The translations under genes and the position numbers were made by a program. From contig NC_088305.1 of NCBI RefSeq assembly GCF_032854445.1, forward strand, positions 17,719,717-17,783,716: a DNA stretch of 64,000 bases. Reading direction: 5' to 3'. The stretch is from Liolophura sinensis. Lineage: Eukaryota > Mollusca > Polyplacophora > Chitonida > Chitonidae. This document shows positions 36,172 to 48,192 of the stretch, one piece after another. Position 1 is the first letter of the stretch, and each line of letters starts with the position of its first letter. The notes beneath the pieces are model-generated. The model saw nothing but the letters and a program-made list of their open reading frames with translations. It was not told the origin of the DNA and did not search any database.

Positions 36172-37642
36172 TTAAAACACAGCGCGAAAGTACAGCCATC
36201 CCGCCTCCTGTATGACGTCATTGTCGTTTAATTCCCGTACATCCTCTAGTAATTCACACGTGAAGCTGCTTCCCTTTTCTTGTACGTTGAAAGAATAACA
36301 GTGTTTGGTTTTATGACACCGGATTCCACATACCGAGAGTGTGTGTACAGTTGTGTCTTTCAAGACAAGGGCCGGAGACTTTCTACCCTGAATGGCGGTG
36401 TAGGACGGACAGCCCGGTGGAGCTGGTGCCGGCTTAACACCCCAAACTTTCACTTCGCACAAAGTGAGAACCTGTGATGGAGAATAGATTTGTACTTTAA
36501 CGTACCTGGCGTAAACAGGTCCAGGGCATGCAAACTTTAAGGTGGCACTAGCTCCAACGGGACCAGGGTGGTAATGGGCACAAAGACTTTTGCTCTGCAG
36601 AGTCACTTCGTCATCTTCAAGTTCCTGGGACATCTGTACAGTGAAGTTGTTTAATCTCTCAGGGCAACAGTCGCCACGGTTAGTTATATCTACACTGCGA
36701 ACCTCGGAAAGAGACCCCAGGTCCACCATCCACCATGGGTCTTTGGCTATATTTGTATGTGTACAAGAGTCTCCACGGTAATCAGGGTTAGAATTGCCGT
36801 CCACCGCTCTCTCGGAGTCTGCAGGTCCTGGTATAGATTTGGTTGCGGCATGTAGGGCAATATTTTCAACCCCGACTTCTCCAGCTATGAGGACCCCTGT
36901 ATGAAAAAGCAAATGACGTGTGCATTAAACAATACCTGGTATATCGTGACAAATACGCAACAATTGATCAAAGATAATGTCACACGATACTTGGTAACAG
37001 AACCTGCAACACGGGAAAAGAAGCGATACTAAGCGACAAAATACACATTACACGGGCAAATCAGCGAAGACATTGTGATACGATACGCATTATATGGCCA
37101 AAGGAGAAACGACACAGCTATACAGTATTTACTGATAAAATATGCAATACGAACAACGCCGAGCCGATCCATAGTAATACGGTACTTATTAACAAGATAT
37201 GCAGTTCGAACAAAGCAGAGACGACATAGTGAGGGAGTATGTAGTAACAAAATGCACAACACCACGAAGCAGAGACGAAACAGTGATACCATACTTAGTA
37301 ACAAAAGCGGCAATGTGAAGAAAACAGAGACGACACCGTGATACGATATTTAGTAACAAAATACGCAATACGAACAAAGCAGAGTCGACAGTTTGATACG
37401 GTACCTAGCAACAAAGTTCGCATTATACGGACAAATACAGACACGACACAGTGATACAGTATTTAGTAGCAAAATGCACAATACAAACAAAGCATCACAC
37501 AAAGCATTACACATACAAAACATACGAGCTTAGAGAGTAAACCCATGGATCTGGTGAAATCCGGTCTCTTGTCATTTCACCTGAAAATTTACTCACCGGC
37601 ACTGGAGATAAGAAAAACCACGCTCAGGATGGTTGAGAACAT
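36172..37642 (-). CDS. Secreted fucolectin-domain plus PAN-like lectin, copy 1
   Basis: Two coding exons: 37597-37642 (46 nt, MFSTILSVVFLISSAG signal peptide) and 36172-36896, joined at G|GTGAGT and an ATACAG acceptor, phase 1. The protein has 256 residues. Residues about 20-165 are a fucolectin (FTP, F5/8C-like) domain: the segments AVDGNSNPDYRG, CTHTNIAKDPWWMVDLGSL and ITNRGDCCPERL carry the His, the Arg-Gly-Asp and the vicinal Cys-Cys plus Arg that in eel fucolectin form the fucose and metal site. The last ~75 residues, beginning at GCPSYTAIQGRK, have the spacing of a PAN/apple-like domain (CGIRCHKTKHCYSF, later a C-E-L-L). Such proteins bind fucose on glycans outside the cell and often act in recognition of microbes; the role here is inference. 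An identical protein is encoded at 41722-43192. A weak TATAAA lies at 37814-37819 on the minus strand. Confidence 0.9.
37015..37490. repeat. Intronic minisatellite of the lectin gene, copy 1
   Basis: Seven to eight imperfect units of about 55-60 bp with phrases such as GTGATACGATATTTAGTAAC and AAAATACGCAATACGAACAA and CAGAGACGAC. It fills most of the single intron (36897-37596). The same array is at 42565-43040. Confidence 0.85.
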
Positions 37643-40600
37643 TTCATCTACTTTCTGAAGCCAAAGGGCTTTTTGAGAGTTTTATCACATCATAGGAAGT
37701 CTATGTGCTCCTTGGCAGATGGAGGCTATTAAGGCTGTTTCCCGGATGCCATGGACTACATCGAGGCTAGAACAACTGAGGTTAACCTTTGTGCGAAGGA
37801 ATTAGCGTTTCAGTTTATAAATAATTTATGTGACTCTATGGACAAGAGGTAAAGCCATTTGCGATGACTTTGTGGATGAATGAATGATGAATGCTCTCGT
37901 TATATGCAAAAGCAAGCCTTAAGTGGATATTTTCATTTATTTGTTTGTTTGATGTTTAACGCCTTACTCCATAGACTTTATTTTACACCCGGATGTTTTG
38001 GATCGTGCAGGAATGTCTAATGCTGTGGATACATCAGGGATTTCCTGTAAGTGGAGCACAACCGGCACATTCGTTTAAACCAACAGAGCGGGCGCTCAGT
38101 GTATGTCATATTAAATCATTTCTATCCAATTGTTTAAAGCCATTAGCAAAACATTTTTACTTATACAAAGGCGCTGGAGGAAAACGGATGATCCGGAGTG
38201 AACCACGTCGGTCGCGGTATATACACAACATATCTGGTGGTAAGGAAATTGTCTTCAATGAAGGCTAAACCGTGCAAACGGCCTAACACATTGCCCACCA
38301 TGTATCGTCAGTAAGGCTCTATATACTGACAGTGAGAGCAAGGGGATCTACGTATTCATCGTCCAAGACAGAGGTTTTATCCTACACGAGATGAGCACAT
38401 TTTTTATTTGGCAATAGCCGGCAAATTTGTTCATACGGACTTGCGTAAGACTACCTGATGGGCCTTTAGAGCGTTAGCACTGTCGATTGCTTTTTGCTGC
38501 TATGGCCGCCAAGAGTAAGAGGGGAATGGAGTGGAGGGAATACCAGCCTCACGCTTGGATTGGACCGAGATTACCTGTCAGCCGCGATCCGATTGCCACT
38601 CGAATGTATACATGCAGCGATAAAATATCTAAAATATCTATAATATTCATTTAAAAATGAACCCTTTCGATAAGTCTGATGCTGCATAACCGAGATTTCT
38701 CAATTCACTGAGAGAATCAAAAGTGATGCTATATTATCAATTTTAACCAGTGAGGCCATAGCTATTTCTAAGGCCCGAAAACGCATCTGTTTCCGATGAC
38801 TTCACCCGAACATTATTTTGTCTTTTAGCCATATATCCCTGGGTACAATACATCGTATTTTCGGTTTCTCTAGCGTGGCGCCTTCAATGTCTTTGTAAGA
38901 ACTCCAAGTTGATGTATAGAGTTAGCACGTTCGTCACAGCAAAATTGCTATGGCCGTTGATGTCTATTTCACTAAGTGGTATATTGATGATCTGCTAGCT
39001 TTAAAGAATGCATATGTGCAAAGGATGTGGTCTGGATTTAAAGATCACAAACTCTGCAGAGGGTATCTTTTAACTGGTCCTGTATCTCAGATTTCACAAC
39101 GGAAGGGATAGTTTCAATTTTAATAATATAAATTATCCTTACTTGAATAACAATATACAGAAGGGTCTTGCATATGGCATATGCATATCTCGCCCTTGAT
39201 TATTTGATAAATCCTGTGTGTTATGTCACGATTTCGATCGACGTTATTATTGCATAAACTAGAGTGTCAAGAATATTACATCAAACACCCTCGCTATAAG
39301 TTTCTTACGTTCCACGAGTATAATTTTCTTTTAAGCACACATAAACAAGGCGTCGAGAATCTTTGGCACTCTGGTTCAGAATTGTGTCTAATTCCGCTTG
39401 GCCCTCTAGAACTGACTTTATATTCGTTGTGTTGAATAAGATCGCCACATTGGATATGTGAACAGTTGCAATGAAATCGCAATTGAGATGCATATATTAT
39501 TACTGACAATTTATGTACCAGCATGGTACACGATTTATACTCAGATTTCACTTATTCGCCGAGAACATACCTTTCGTATTCCCAACATTACTGAAAACTA
39601 TTCACTACCTCGCTGTCCATGATTCCGTCCTATTTTCGTACTTCATATGCTTTCTTAGTTCTTTAGTGGTTTGTGTTAAACGTCGTTTAGGAAATTGGCC
39701 TTGACACTATTGACTTGGAACGTTCAGTTTTATTGACGGCTAGTATCCGAATGTCTGGTTAAAGTTAAACTCTTTGTTCTCTTTTCTTCCAAGCTTTGTT
39801 CTGAGTCACTGAATCATCAATGTTGTGTAGGTGACCATTACAAATGTAGAACTAAGAACGTTTTGAAACTTTTCCCTTTACAAGGAATAATTCCTCCAGT
39901 TTCAGGGGGCTGCCCTTGTTGGTTTTACTATGACAGTTAAAATAATGTGTAGACTACGGGTAATCAGTAAATTGTGTGAAAACTGTAATGCAAAACAGCT
40001 AAATGTTCTAGCTGAATTCATATCATAATCAAGGCTACATTTGTAAATAATTTCTTTTTCCAACCATGTAGATCTTTTTTTCATAAATATGTTACACAAA
40101 ATGGGATGTATCTCTCCGTGCCGAGCATAACTAGCAAGCAAGATCAACACATTTGGCTTTCATCGTACAAAACACAGTAAATAATGTTGAGTAAACAGTG
40201 TTTTTGTTGGTGATGTTTATATTTCGATACTTTACAATCACCGGACTTTTGTATTGTTGCTGTGTGGTCTGACAAATACCAGTGTACACTGTATACATGC
40301 AGTGATAAAATATCTATAATAATGTATAAAAATGAACCCAGATAGATCTATCAAGCATTCTTAATTTGGCATATCCCGATGCGTCTGATATACACCGTAA
40401 ATCAAGGCTGCGTTTTGTAATATATAAAATGAAGGACATCTGTACGAAGAGTGAAAGTAGAGCAATAAAAACAGTGGGATATTTAGCAAACTATGTATCA
40501 CATGTCTTACCGGCGAAATCCCACTAATTGTCAGTGTACCTAACTTAGGGCCGTATTCTAACTGTTTATATACATGTTTACAAAGAGACAAATGCACACT

Positions 40601-41667
40601 CTGCCGAGAAAATGGGCTAAGAAGAATTAAGTGACAGAAATGTGGTGAAATTAGATGCAGTCTATTAGATGTCACTGGTCCAAGTTGTTGAAAATGCTGT
40701 GTTGTCATTAAGACAATTAAAATGGGGAAGTCTACCAGCAGAATCCTGGGTTTTGTAGGAATGCAATATAGAAGACTACAGCACAGAGTGTATAGCAAGA
40801 GCATTAACGACGTAAAACGTAGCAACATACATGCTCTCTAATACCATGGTTTAGCAGAGTTAGCACGATAGATGAAAAGCTTGGTTTGCCTTAATAAGGA
40901 ATATATAAAGTAAAGCAGTAGCATATAAAAGTACAAAAAAAACTGTTAGCTTTCTTCTTGGGGGGTAAATTGGCTCTGAACTACAGTTTTCCTGGAACCT
41001 TAGAGGTCAGTCCAGAAATTAAGAAGCCTGTTGTGCTGATGTCAAGAGCGATAGCAGTCAGTACAATTTTGCTGGAGAAGAGCTCGAATAAATTGGGCTA
41101 AGTTGGTTCCATGCTCGCCATTTATTGGTCGAAAACTTAATCTCCAAATATGCTTGATCCCTGACACTGAAAGTGTGCATAATATTGACGGGTTATAAAG
41201 AAGTATAAAATATGCCTCAACCCCCCCCCCCCCCCCCCTCAAAAAAAAAAAAAAGGTTTGGATGTATTTTTGCAATTTCTTTCTTCATTTTCTGTGAAAC
41301 CATACTCTTCGTTTTATGGTACCTTTTAACGTGTTGTTAGTTGTGTTGTATTAGACGTCACTGGTAAAAGTACTCCAAACGCTGTATCGTTATTGGTGTT
41401 TCATGTCGAACTCAAGAATATTTCATTTAGGCCCTATACGACGACCGCCATCATTACTGTGGGAGGAAGCCAGGCAGAGCCCGGGGGAGAATGAGAATTG
41501 AAATCAACGATAGTATTTTAAACCAACACAGTCTGTCAAGTTTTTTTCTATAGCAGTCAATAAAACAGTTGAATATCACAAGATCAAACATCTGAGAAGT
41601 CACTCAGTCAAGTGACTCAATCAAGTGACGCTCAATCAAGTCATCAAGTTCAATGTTTTTCGTTGGA

Positions 41668-41673
41668 TTTATT
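41668..41673 (-). terminator. Polyadenylation signal AATAAA, lectin copy 2
   Basis: Same position relative to the stop codon as in copy 1. Confidence 0.7.
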
Positions 41674-41721
41674 TCCCATCAACAATCTTGAAGCCTTCTG
41701 GTCACAGATAGAATGGCGAAC

Positions 41722-43192
41722 TTAAAACACAGCGCGAAAGTACAGCCATCCCGCCTCCTGTATGACGTCATTGTCGTTTAATTCCCGTACATCCTCTAGT
41801 AATTCACACGTGAAGCTGCTTCCCTTTTCTTGTACGTTGAAAGAATAACAGTGTTTGGTTTTATGACACCGGATTCCACATACCGAGAGTGTGTGTACAG
41901 TTGTGTCTTTCAAGACAAGGGCCGGAGACTTTCTACCCTGAATGGCGGTGTAGGACGGACAGCCAGGTGGAGCTGGTGCCGGCTTAACACCCCAAACTTT
42001 CACTTCGCACAAAGTGAGAACCTGTGATGGAGAATAGATTTGTACTTTAACGTACCTGGCGTAAACAGGTCCAGGGCATGCAAACTTTAAGGTGGCACTA
42101 GCTCCAACGGGACCAGGGTGGTAATGGGCACAAAGACTTTTGCTCTGCAGAGTCACTTCGTCATCTTCAAGTTCCTGGGACATCTGTACAGTGAAGTTGT
42201 TTAATCTCTCAGGGCAACAGTCGCCACGGTTAGTTATATCTACACTGCGAACCTCGGAAAGAGACCCCAGGTCCACCATCCACCATGGGTCTTTGGCTAT
42301 ATTTGTATGTGTACAAGAGTCTCCACGGTAATCAGGGTTAGAATTGCCGTCCACCGCTCTCTCGGAGTCTGCAGGTCCTGGTATAGATTTGGTTGCGGCA
42401 TGTAGGGCAATATTTTCAACCCCGACTTCTCCAGCTATGAGGACCCCTGTATGAAAAAGCAAATGACGTGTGCATTAAACAATACCTGGTATATCGTGAC
42501 AAATACGCAACAATTTATCAAAGATAATGTCACACGATACTTGGTAACAGAACCTGCAACACGGGAAAAGAAGCGACACTAAGCGACAAAATACACATTA
42601 CACGGGCAAATCAGCGAAGACATTGTGATACGATACGCATTATATGGCCAAAGGAGAAACGACACAGCTATACAGTATTTACTGATAAAATATGCAATAC
42701 GAACAACGCCGAGCCGATCCATAGTAATACGGTACTTATTAACAAGATATGCAGTTCGAACAAAGCAGAGACGACATAGTGAGGGAGTATGTAGTAACAA
42801 AATGCACAACACCACGAAGCAGAGACGAAACAGTGATACCATACTTAGTAACAAAAGCGGCAATGTGAAGAAAACAGAGACGACACCGTGATACGATATT
42901 TAGTAACAAAATACGCAATACGAACAAAGCAGAGTCGACAGTTTGATACGGTACCTAGCAACAAAGTTCGCATTATACGGACAAATACAGACACGACACA
43001 GTGATACAGTATTTAGTAGCAAAATGCACAATACAAACAAAGCATCACACAAAGCATTACACATACAAAACATACGAGCTTAGAGAGTAAACCCATGGAT
43101 CTGGTGAAATCCGGTCTCTTGTCATTTCACCTGAAAATTTACTCACCGGCACTGGAGATAAGAAAAACCACGCTCAGGATGGTTGAGAACAT
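41722..43192 (-). CDS. Secreted fucolectin-domain plus PAN-like lectin, copy 2
   Basis: Exons 43147-43192 and 41722-42446, with the same donor, acceptor and phase as copy 1. The predicted 256-residue product is identical to copy 1; the only coding difference I see is a synonymous change in a Pro codon (about 41965 against 36405). Signal peptide, fucolectin domain with its RGDCC segment, and PAN-like C-terminus are all intact, as are the intron minisatellite and polyadenylation signal. Both copies are therefore likely functional and raise dosage of one product. Whether each has its own promoter is not resolved: the unit includes about 3.7 kb upstream of the start, so regulatory sequence was probably copied too. 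Function by family is extracellular fucose binding. Confidence 0.9.
42565..43040. repeat. Intronic minisatellite of the lectin gene, copy 2
   Basis: Same array as at 37015-37490, with one substitution seen (GCGACACT against GCGATACT) and no unit-number change, which is notable for a minisatellite and supports very recent homogenisation. Confidence 0.85.
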
Positions 43193-46100
43193 TTCATCTA
43201 CTTTCTGAAGCCAAAGGGCTTTTTGAGAGTTTTATCACATCATAGGAAGTCTATGTGCTCCTTGGCAGATGGAGGCTATTAAGGCTGTTTCCCGGATGCC
43301 ATGGACTACATCGAGGCTAGAACAACTGAGGTTAACCTTTGTGCGAAGGAATTAGCGTTTCAGTTTATAAATAATTTATGTGACTCTATGGACAAGAGGT
43401 AAAGCCATTTGCGATGACTTTGTGGATGAATGAATGATGAATGCTCTCGTTATATGCAAAAGCAAGCCTTAAGTGGATATTTTCATTTATTTGTTTGTTT
43501 GATGTTTAACGCCTTACTCCATAGACTTTATTTTACACCCGGATGTTTTGGATCGTGCAGGAATGTCTAATGCTGTGGATACATCAGGGATTTCCTGTAA
43601 GTGGAGCACAACCGGCACATTCGTTTAAACCAACAGAGCGGGCGCTCAGTGTATGTCATATTAAATCATTTCTATCCAATTGTTTAAAGCCATTAGCAAA
43701 ACATTTTTACTTATACAAAGGCGCTGGAGGAAAACGGATGATCCGGAGTGAACCACGTCGGTCGCGGTATATACACAACATATCTGGTGGTAAGGAAATT
43801 GTCTTCAATGAAGGCTAAACCGTGCAAACGGCCTAACACATTGCCCACCATGTATCGTCAGTGAGGCTCTATATACTGACAGTGAGAGCAAAGGGATCTA
43901 CGTATTCATCGTCCAAGACAGAGGTTTTATCCTACACGAGATGAGCACATTTTTTATTTGGCAATAGCCGGCAAATTTGTTCATACGGACTTGCGTAAGA
44001 CTACCTGATGGGCCTTTAGAGCGTTAGCACTGTCGATTGCTTTTTGCTGCTATGGCCGCCAAGAGTAAGAGGGGAATGGAGTGGAGGGAATACCAGCCTC
44101 ACGCTTGGATTGGACCGAGATTACCTGTCAGCCGCGATCCGATTGCCACTCGAATGTATACATGCAGCGATAAAATATCTAAAATATCTATAATATTCAT
44201 TTAAAAATGAACCCTTTCGATAAGTCTGATGCTGCATAACCGAGATTTCTCAATTCACTGAGAGAATCAAAAGTGATGCTATATTATCAATTTTAACCAG
44301 TGAGGCCATAGCTATTTCTAAGGCCCGAAAACGCATCTGTTTCCGATGACTTCACCCGAACATTATTTTGTCTTTTAGCCATATATCCCTGGGTACAATA
44401 CATCGTATTTTCGGTTTCTCTAGCGTGGCGCCTTCAATGTCTTTGTAAGAACTCCAAGTTGATGTATAGAGTTAGCACGTTCGTCACAGCAAAATTGCTA
44501 TGGCCGTTGATGTCTATTTCACTAAGTGGTATATTGATGATCTGCTAGCTTTAAAGAATGCATATGTGCAAAGGATGTGGTCTGGATTTAAAGATCACAA
44601 ACTCTGCAGAGGGTATCTTTTAACTGGTCCTGTATCTCAGATTTCACAACGGAAGGGATAGTTTCAATTTTAATAATATAAATTATCCTTACTTGAATAA
44701 CAATATACAGAAGGGTCTTGCATATGGCATATGCATATCTCGCCCTTGATTATTTGATAAATCCTGTGTGTTATGTCACGATTTCGATCGACGTTATTAT
44801 TGCATAAACTAGAGTGTCAAGAATATTACATCAAACGCCCTCGCTCCAAGTTTCTTACGTTCCACGAGTATAATTTTCTTTTAAGCACACATAAACAAGG
44901 CGTCGAGAATCTTTGGCACTCTGGTTCAGAATTGTGTCTAATTCCGCTTGGCCCTCTAGAACTGACTTTATATTCGTTGTGTTGAATAAGATCGCCACAT
45001 TGGATATGTGAACAGTTGCAATGAAATCGCAATTGAGATGCATATATTATTACTGACAATTTATGTACCAGCATGGTACACGATTTATACTCAGATTTCA
45101 CTTATTCGCCGAGAACATACCTTTCGTATTCCCAACATTACTGAAAACTATTCACTACCTCGCTGTCCATGATTCCGTCCTATTTTCGTACTTCATATGC
45201 TTTCTTAGTTCTTTAGTGGTTTGTGTTAAACGTCGTTTAGGGAATTGGCCTTGACACTATTGACTTGGAACGTTCAGTTTGATTGACGGCTAGTATCCGA
45301 ATGTCTGGTTAAAGTTAAACTCTTTGTTCTCTTTTCTTCCAAGCTTTGTTCTGAGTCACTGAATCATCAATGTTGTGTAGGTGACCATTAGAAATGTAGA
45401 ACTAAGAACGTTTTGAAACTTTTCCCTTTACAAGGAATAATTCCTCCAGTTTCAGGGGGCTGCCCTTGTTGGTTTTACTATGACAGTTAAAATAATGTGT
45501 AGACTACGGGTAATCAGTAAATTGTGTGAAAACTGTAATGCAAAACAGCTAAATGTTCTAGCTGAATTCATATCATAATCAAGGCTACATTTGTAAATAA
45601 TTTCTTTTTCCAACCATGTAGATCTTTTTTTCATAAATATGTTACACATAATGGGATGTATCTCTCCGTGCCGAGCATAACTAGCAAGCAAGATCAACAC
45701 ATTTGGCTTTCATCGTACAAAACACAGTAAATAATGTTGAGTAAACAGTGTTTTTGTTGGTGATGTTTATATTTCGATACTTTACAATCACCGGACTTTT
45801 GTATTGTTGCTGTGTGGTCTGACAAATACCAGTGTACACTGTATACATGCAGTGATAAAATATCTATAATAATGTATAAAAATGAACCCAGATAGATCTA
45901 TCAAGCATTCTTAATTTGGCATATCCCGATGCGTCTGATATACACCGTAAATCAAGGCTGCGTTTTGTAATATATAAAATGAAGGACATCTGTACGAAGA
46001 GTGAAAGTAGAGCAATAAAGACAGGGGGATATTTGGCAAACTATGTATCACCTGTCTTACCGGCGAAATCCCACTAATTGTCAGTGTACCTAACTTAGGG

Positions 46101-47324
46101 CCGTATTCTAACTGTTTATATACATGTTTACAAAGAGACAAATGCACACTCTGCCGAGCAAAGTGGCTTAAGAAGAATTAGTTGACAGAAATGTGATGAA
46201 ATTAGATGCAGTCTATTAGATGTCACTGGTCCAAGTTGTTGAAAATGCTGTGTTGTCATTAAGACAATTAAAATGGGGAAGTCTACCAGCAGAATCCTGG
46301 GTTTTGTAGGAATGCAATATAGAAGACTACAGCACAGAGTGTATAGCAAGAGCAGTAACGACGTAAAACGTAGCAACGTACATGCTCTCTAATACCATGG
46401 TTTAGCAGAGTTAGCACGATAAATGAAAAGCTTGGTTTGTCTTAATAGGGAATATATAAAGTAAAGCAGTAGCATATAAAAGTACAAAAAAAACCAAACT
46501 GTTAGCTTTCTTCTTGGGGCGTAAATTGGCTCTGAACTACAGTTTTCCTGGAACCTTAGAGGTCAGTCCAGAAATTAAGAAGCCTGTTGTGCTGATGTCA
46601 AGAGCGATAGCAGTCAGAACAACTTTGTTGAAGAAGAGCTCGAATAAATTGGGCTAAGTTGGCTCCATGCTCGCCATATATTGGTCGAAAACTTAATCTT
46701 CAAATATGCTTGATCCCTGACACTAAAAGTGTGCATAATATTAACGGGTTATAAAGAAGTATAAAATATGCCTCAAAAACAAAAAAAAAAAGGTTTGGAT
46801 GTATTTTTGCAATTTCTTTCTTCATTTTCTGTGAAACCATACTCTTCGTTTTATAGTACCTTTTAACGTGTTGCCAGTTGTGTTGTATTAGACGTCACTG
46901 GTAAAAGTACTCAAAACGCTGTATCGTTATCACACTTAATACACGTGAGCCAACTGTTCATGCCGTGCAGTAGGTAAGAAACTACAGGTAGCAAAATTAG
47001 CCCTTGTAATAAATGGTTTAATTTGCGGATTGAACCCGACACTCTTGCTAACGAGGTGTGCGTTCTATGTTCGTCACAGTAGCCCTTGTTTGAGGATTCC
47101 GATAGCGTAAATCTTTGCTGCAACTAAATGCACAAAAAATCCCGACTAGAGATAAAGGGACAGTTTTCTGAGTTTGTGGCTTTTCTCGAAATCCTAATAA
47201 ATGGTTCAGAAAATAACTGGATCCGTCTTGAGGATCACCACCGAAATATGAAGGCTTAGCGCTGGATCCTCGGCCAGTCTGTGAGCAGATGTCATCCAAG
47301 ATTTGCATTGTAGTTGTAAGCAGA

Positions 47325-47350
47325 TAGACAGACAGACAGACAGACAGATA
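47325..47350. repeat. Short (CAGA)n microsatellite
   Basis: About six units of ACAG/CAGA just right of the duplicated region. The surrounding 46931-48000 stretch shows no gene. Confidence 0.85.
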
Positions 47351-47747
47351 AGGACGCATCGATTAAAAACATAATCACCTTGACTGTGATTTGATTCATC
47401 TTACGATTTCAATCTAGTGATAATAAATTTCATGTACAATACCATTGTTGTGGCATTGTACAACTACTTGTATTGTTTCATTTATTAAAATAAGTGCATT
47501 GTTTCACTCGTATTTTTATTGCACACACACACAAAATGTAAATAATCTGCAGTCACAGAATGCCACAAGTGTTGTCTAAGTTTTAATAATTCACATTTGT
47601 GGTTATAGAGTTCTGGTTTTATAATATTATTTTAATATTATTTTAGATTTCGTTCGATTTAGTGTAGATCTTCGCCCAGCAAAATGTACAAATTCACCGG
47701 TTTCCTACAAACAAAAGAAACTACTATGCACAGTAAAGAATAAGGTT

Positions 47748-47753
47748 TTTATT
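47748..47753 (-). terminator. Possible polyadenylation signal of the cysteine-rich gene on the minus strand
   Basis: AATAAA on the minus strand, about 440 bases after the stop codon at 48193. The 3' UTR would include the small tandem repeat at 48005-48190. Confidence 0.35.
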
Positions 47754-48004
47754 AAACATATGAATCTAGGTCCAAATCACCTCTATAGAAGTGAATGGTT
47801 TGGTATTAGCCCTTTGAAAACCTGTACAGAAGCTAATATCCAAATCCAGGCAAAAACATAACCTTCTTCGGCAGAGGAAAAGAAAAAACAGACGTTCATG
47901 TTAGTTTTTCGCAAACGTGAAAACTTACGTGCCGCAAAGTAGTTTAAAAGGTGAAAAAACAAACAAACAAAAAAACAGTGAAACCTATCGCGGAACAATA
48001 GCTT

Positions 48005-48190
48005 ATAGAACACAGGTGTTGCTACAGTGTCTGTGAACTACCTCTCATGACAATAATGGTGTTATCCTAGTGTCTGTGAACCACCTCTCATGATATTAAT
48101 GATGTTGTCCTAGTCTGTGAACCACCTCCCATGACAATAATGGTGTTATCCTAGAGTCTGTGAACTACCTCTAATGACAAGAATGGTGTT
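48005..48190. repeat. Four-copy tandem repeat, about 45 bp
   Basis: Units of GTGTCTGTGAACCACCTCTC followed by ATGACAATAATGGTGTTATC. It abuts the 3' end of the minus-strand coding region and would lie in its 3' UTR. Confidence 0.85.
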
Positions 48191-48192
48191 GG

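Larger units (their letters stand above)
35840..41391. repeat. Tandem segmental duplication, unit 1 (5.55 kb)
   Basis: Unit 1 is followed head to tail by unit 2 (41392-46930). It holds one complete minus-strand lectin gene and about 3.7 kb of upstream sequence. Junction sequences show where it formed: the left border reads TTTGAT|TGGTG, the right border of unit 2 reads CGTTAT|CACAC, and the internal junction reads CGTTAT|TGGTG, so the shared dinucleotide AT is the only microhomology. The 37940-41390 part contains dispersed repeats and no other supported gene. Confidence 0.95.
41392..46930. repeat. Tandem segmental duplication, unit 2
   Basis: Aligns end to end with unit 1. By-eye comparison shows about 10 substitutions and one 2-bp indel in the first ~265 bp, about 12 substitutions in the next ~4.36 kb, and about 30 differences in the last ~930 bp. 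The C-run/A-run at 41221-41255 of unit 1 is reduced to a short A-run at 46775-46791. Unit 2 ends inside a dispersed repeat (TACTCAAAACGCTGTATCG). Confidence 0.95.

Noticed and set aside
36280-36477. Plus-strand frames inside the lectin genes
   Set aside because: Shadows of the minus-strand lectin exon, present in both copies only because the DNA is identical.
40361-40828. 155-codon minus-strand frame with hydrophobic start
   Set aside because: The corresponding frame in the second duplicated unit (45911-46376) is broken by small indels and it lies in repeat sequence.
35840-46930. Two units as an uncollapsed haplotype error
   Set aside because: The units are head to tail with a clean junction, and divergence is uneven along the length. 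I regard real duplication as more likely, although read depth is needed to be certain.
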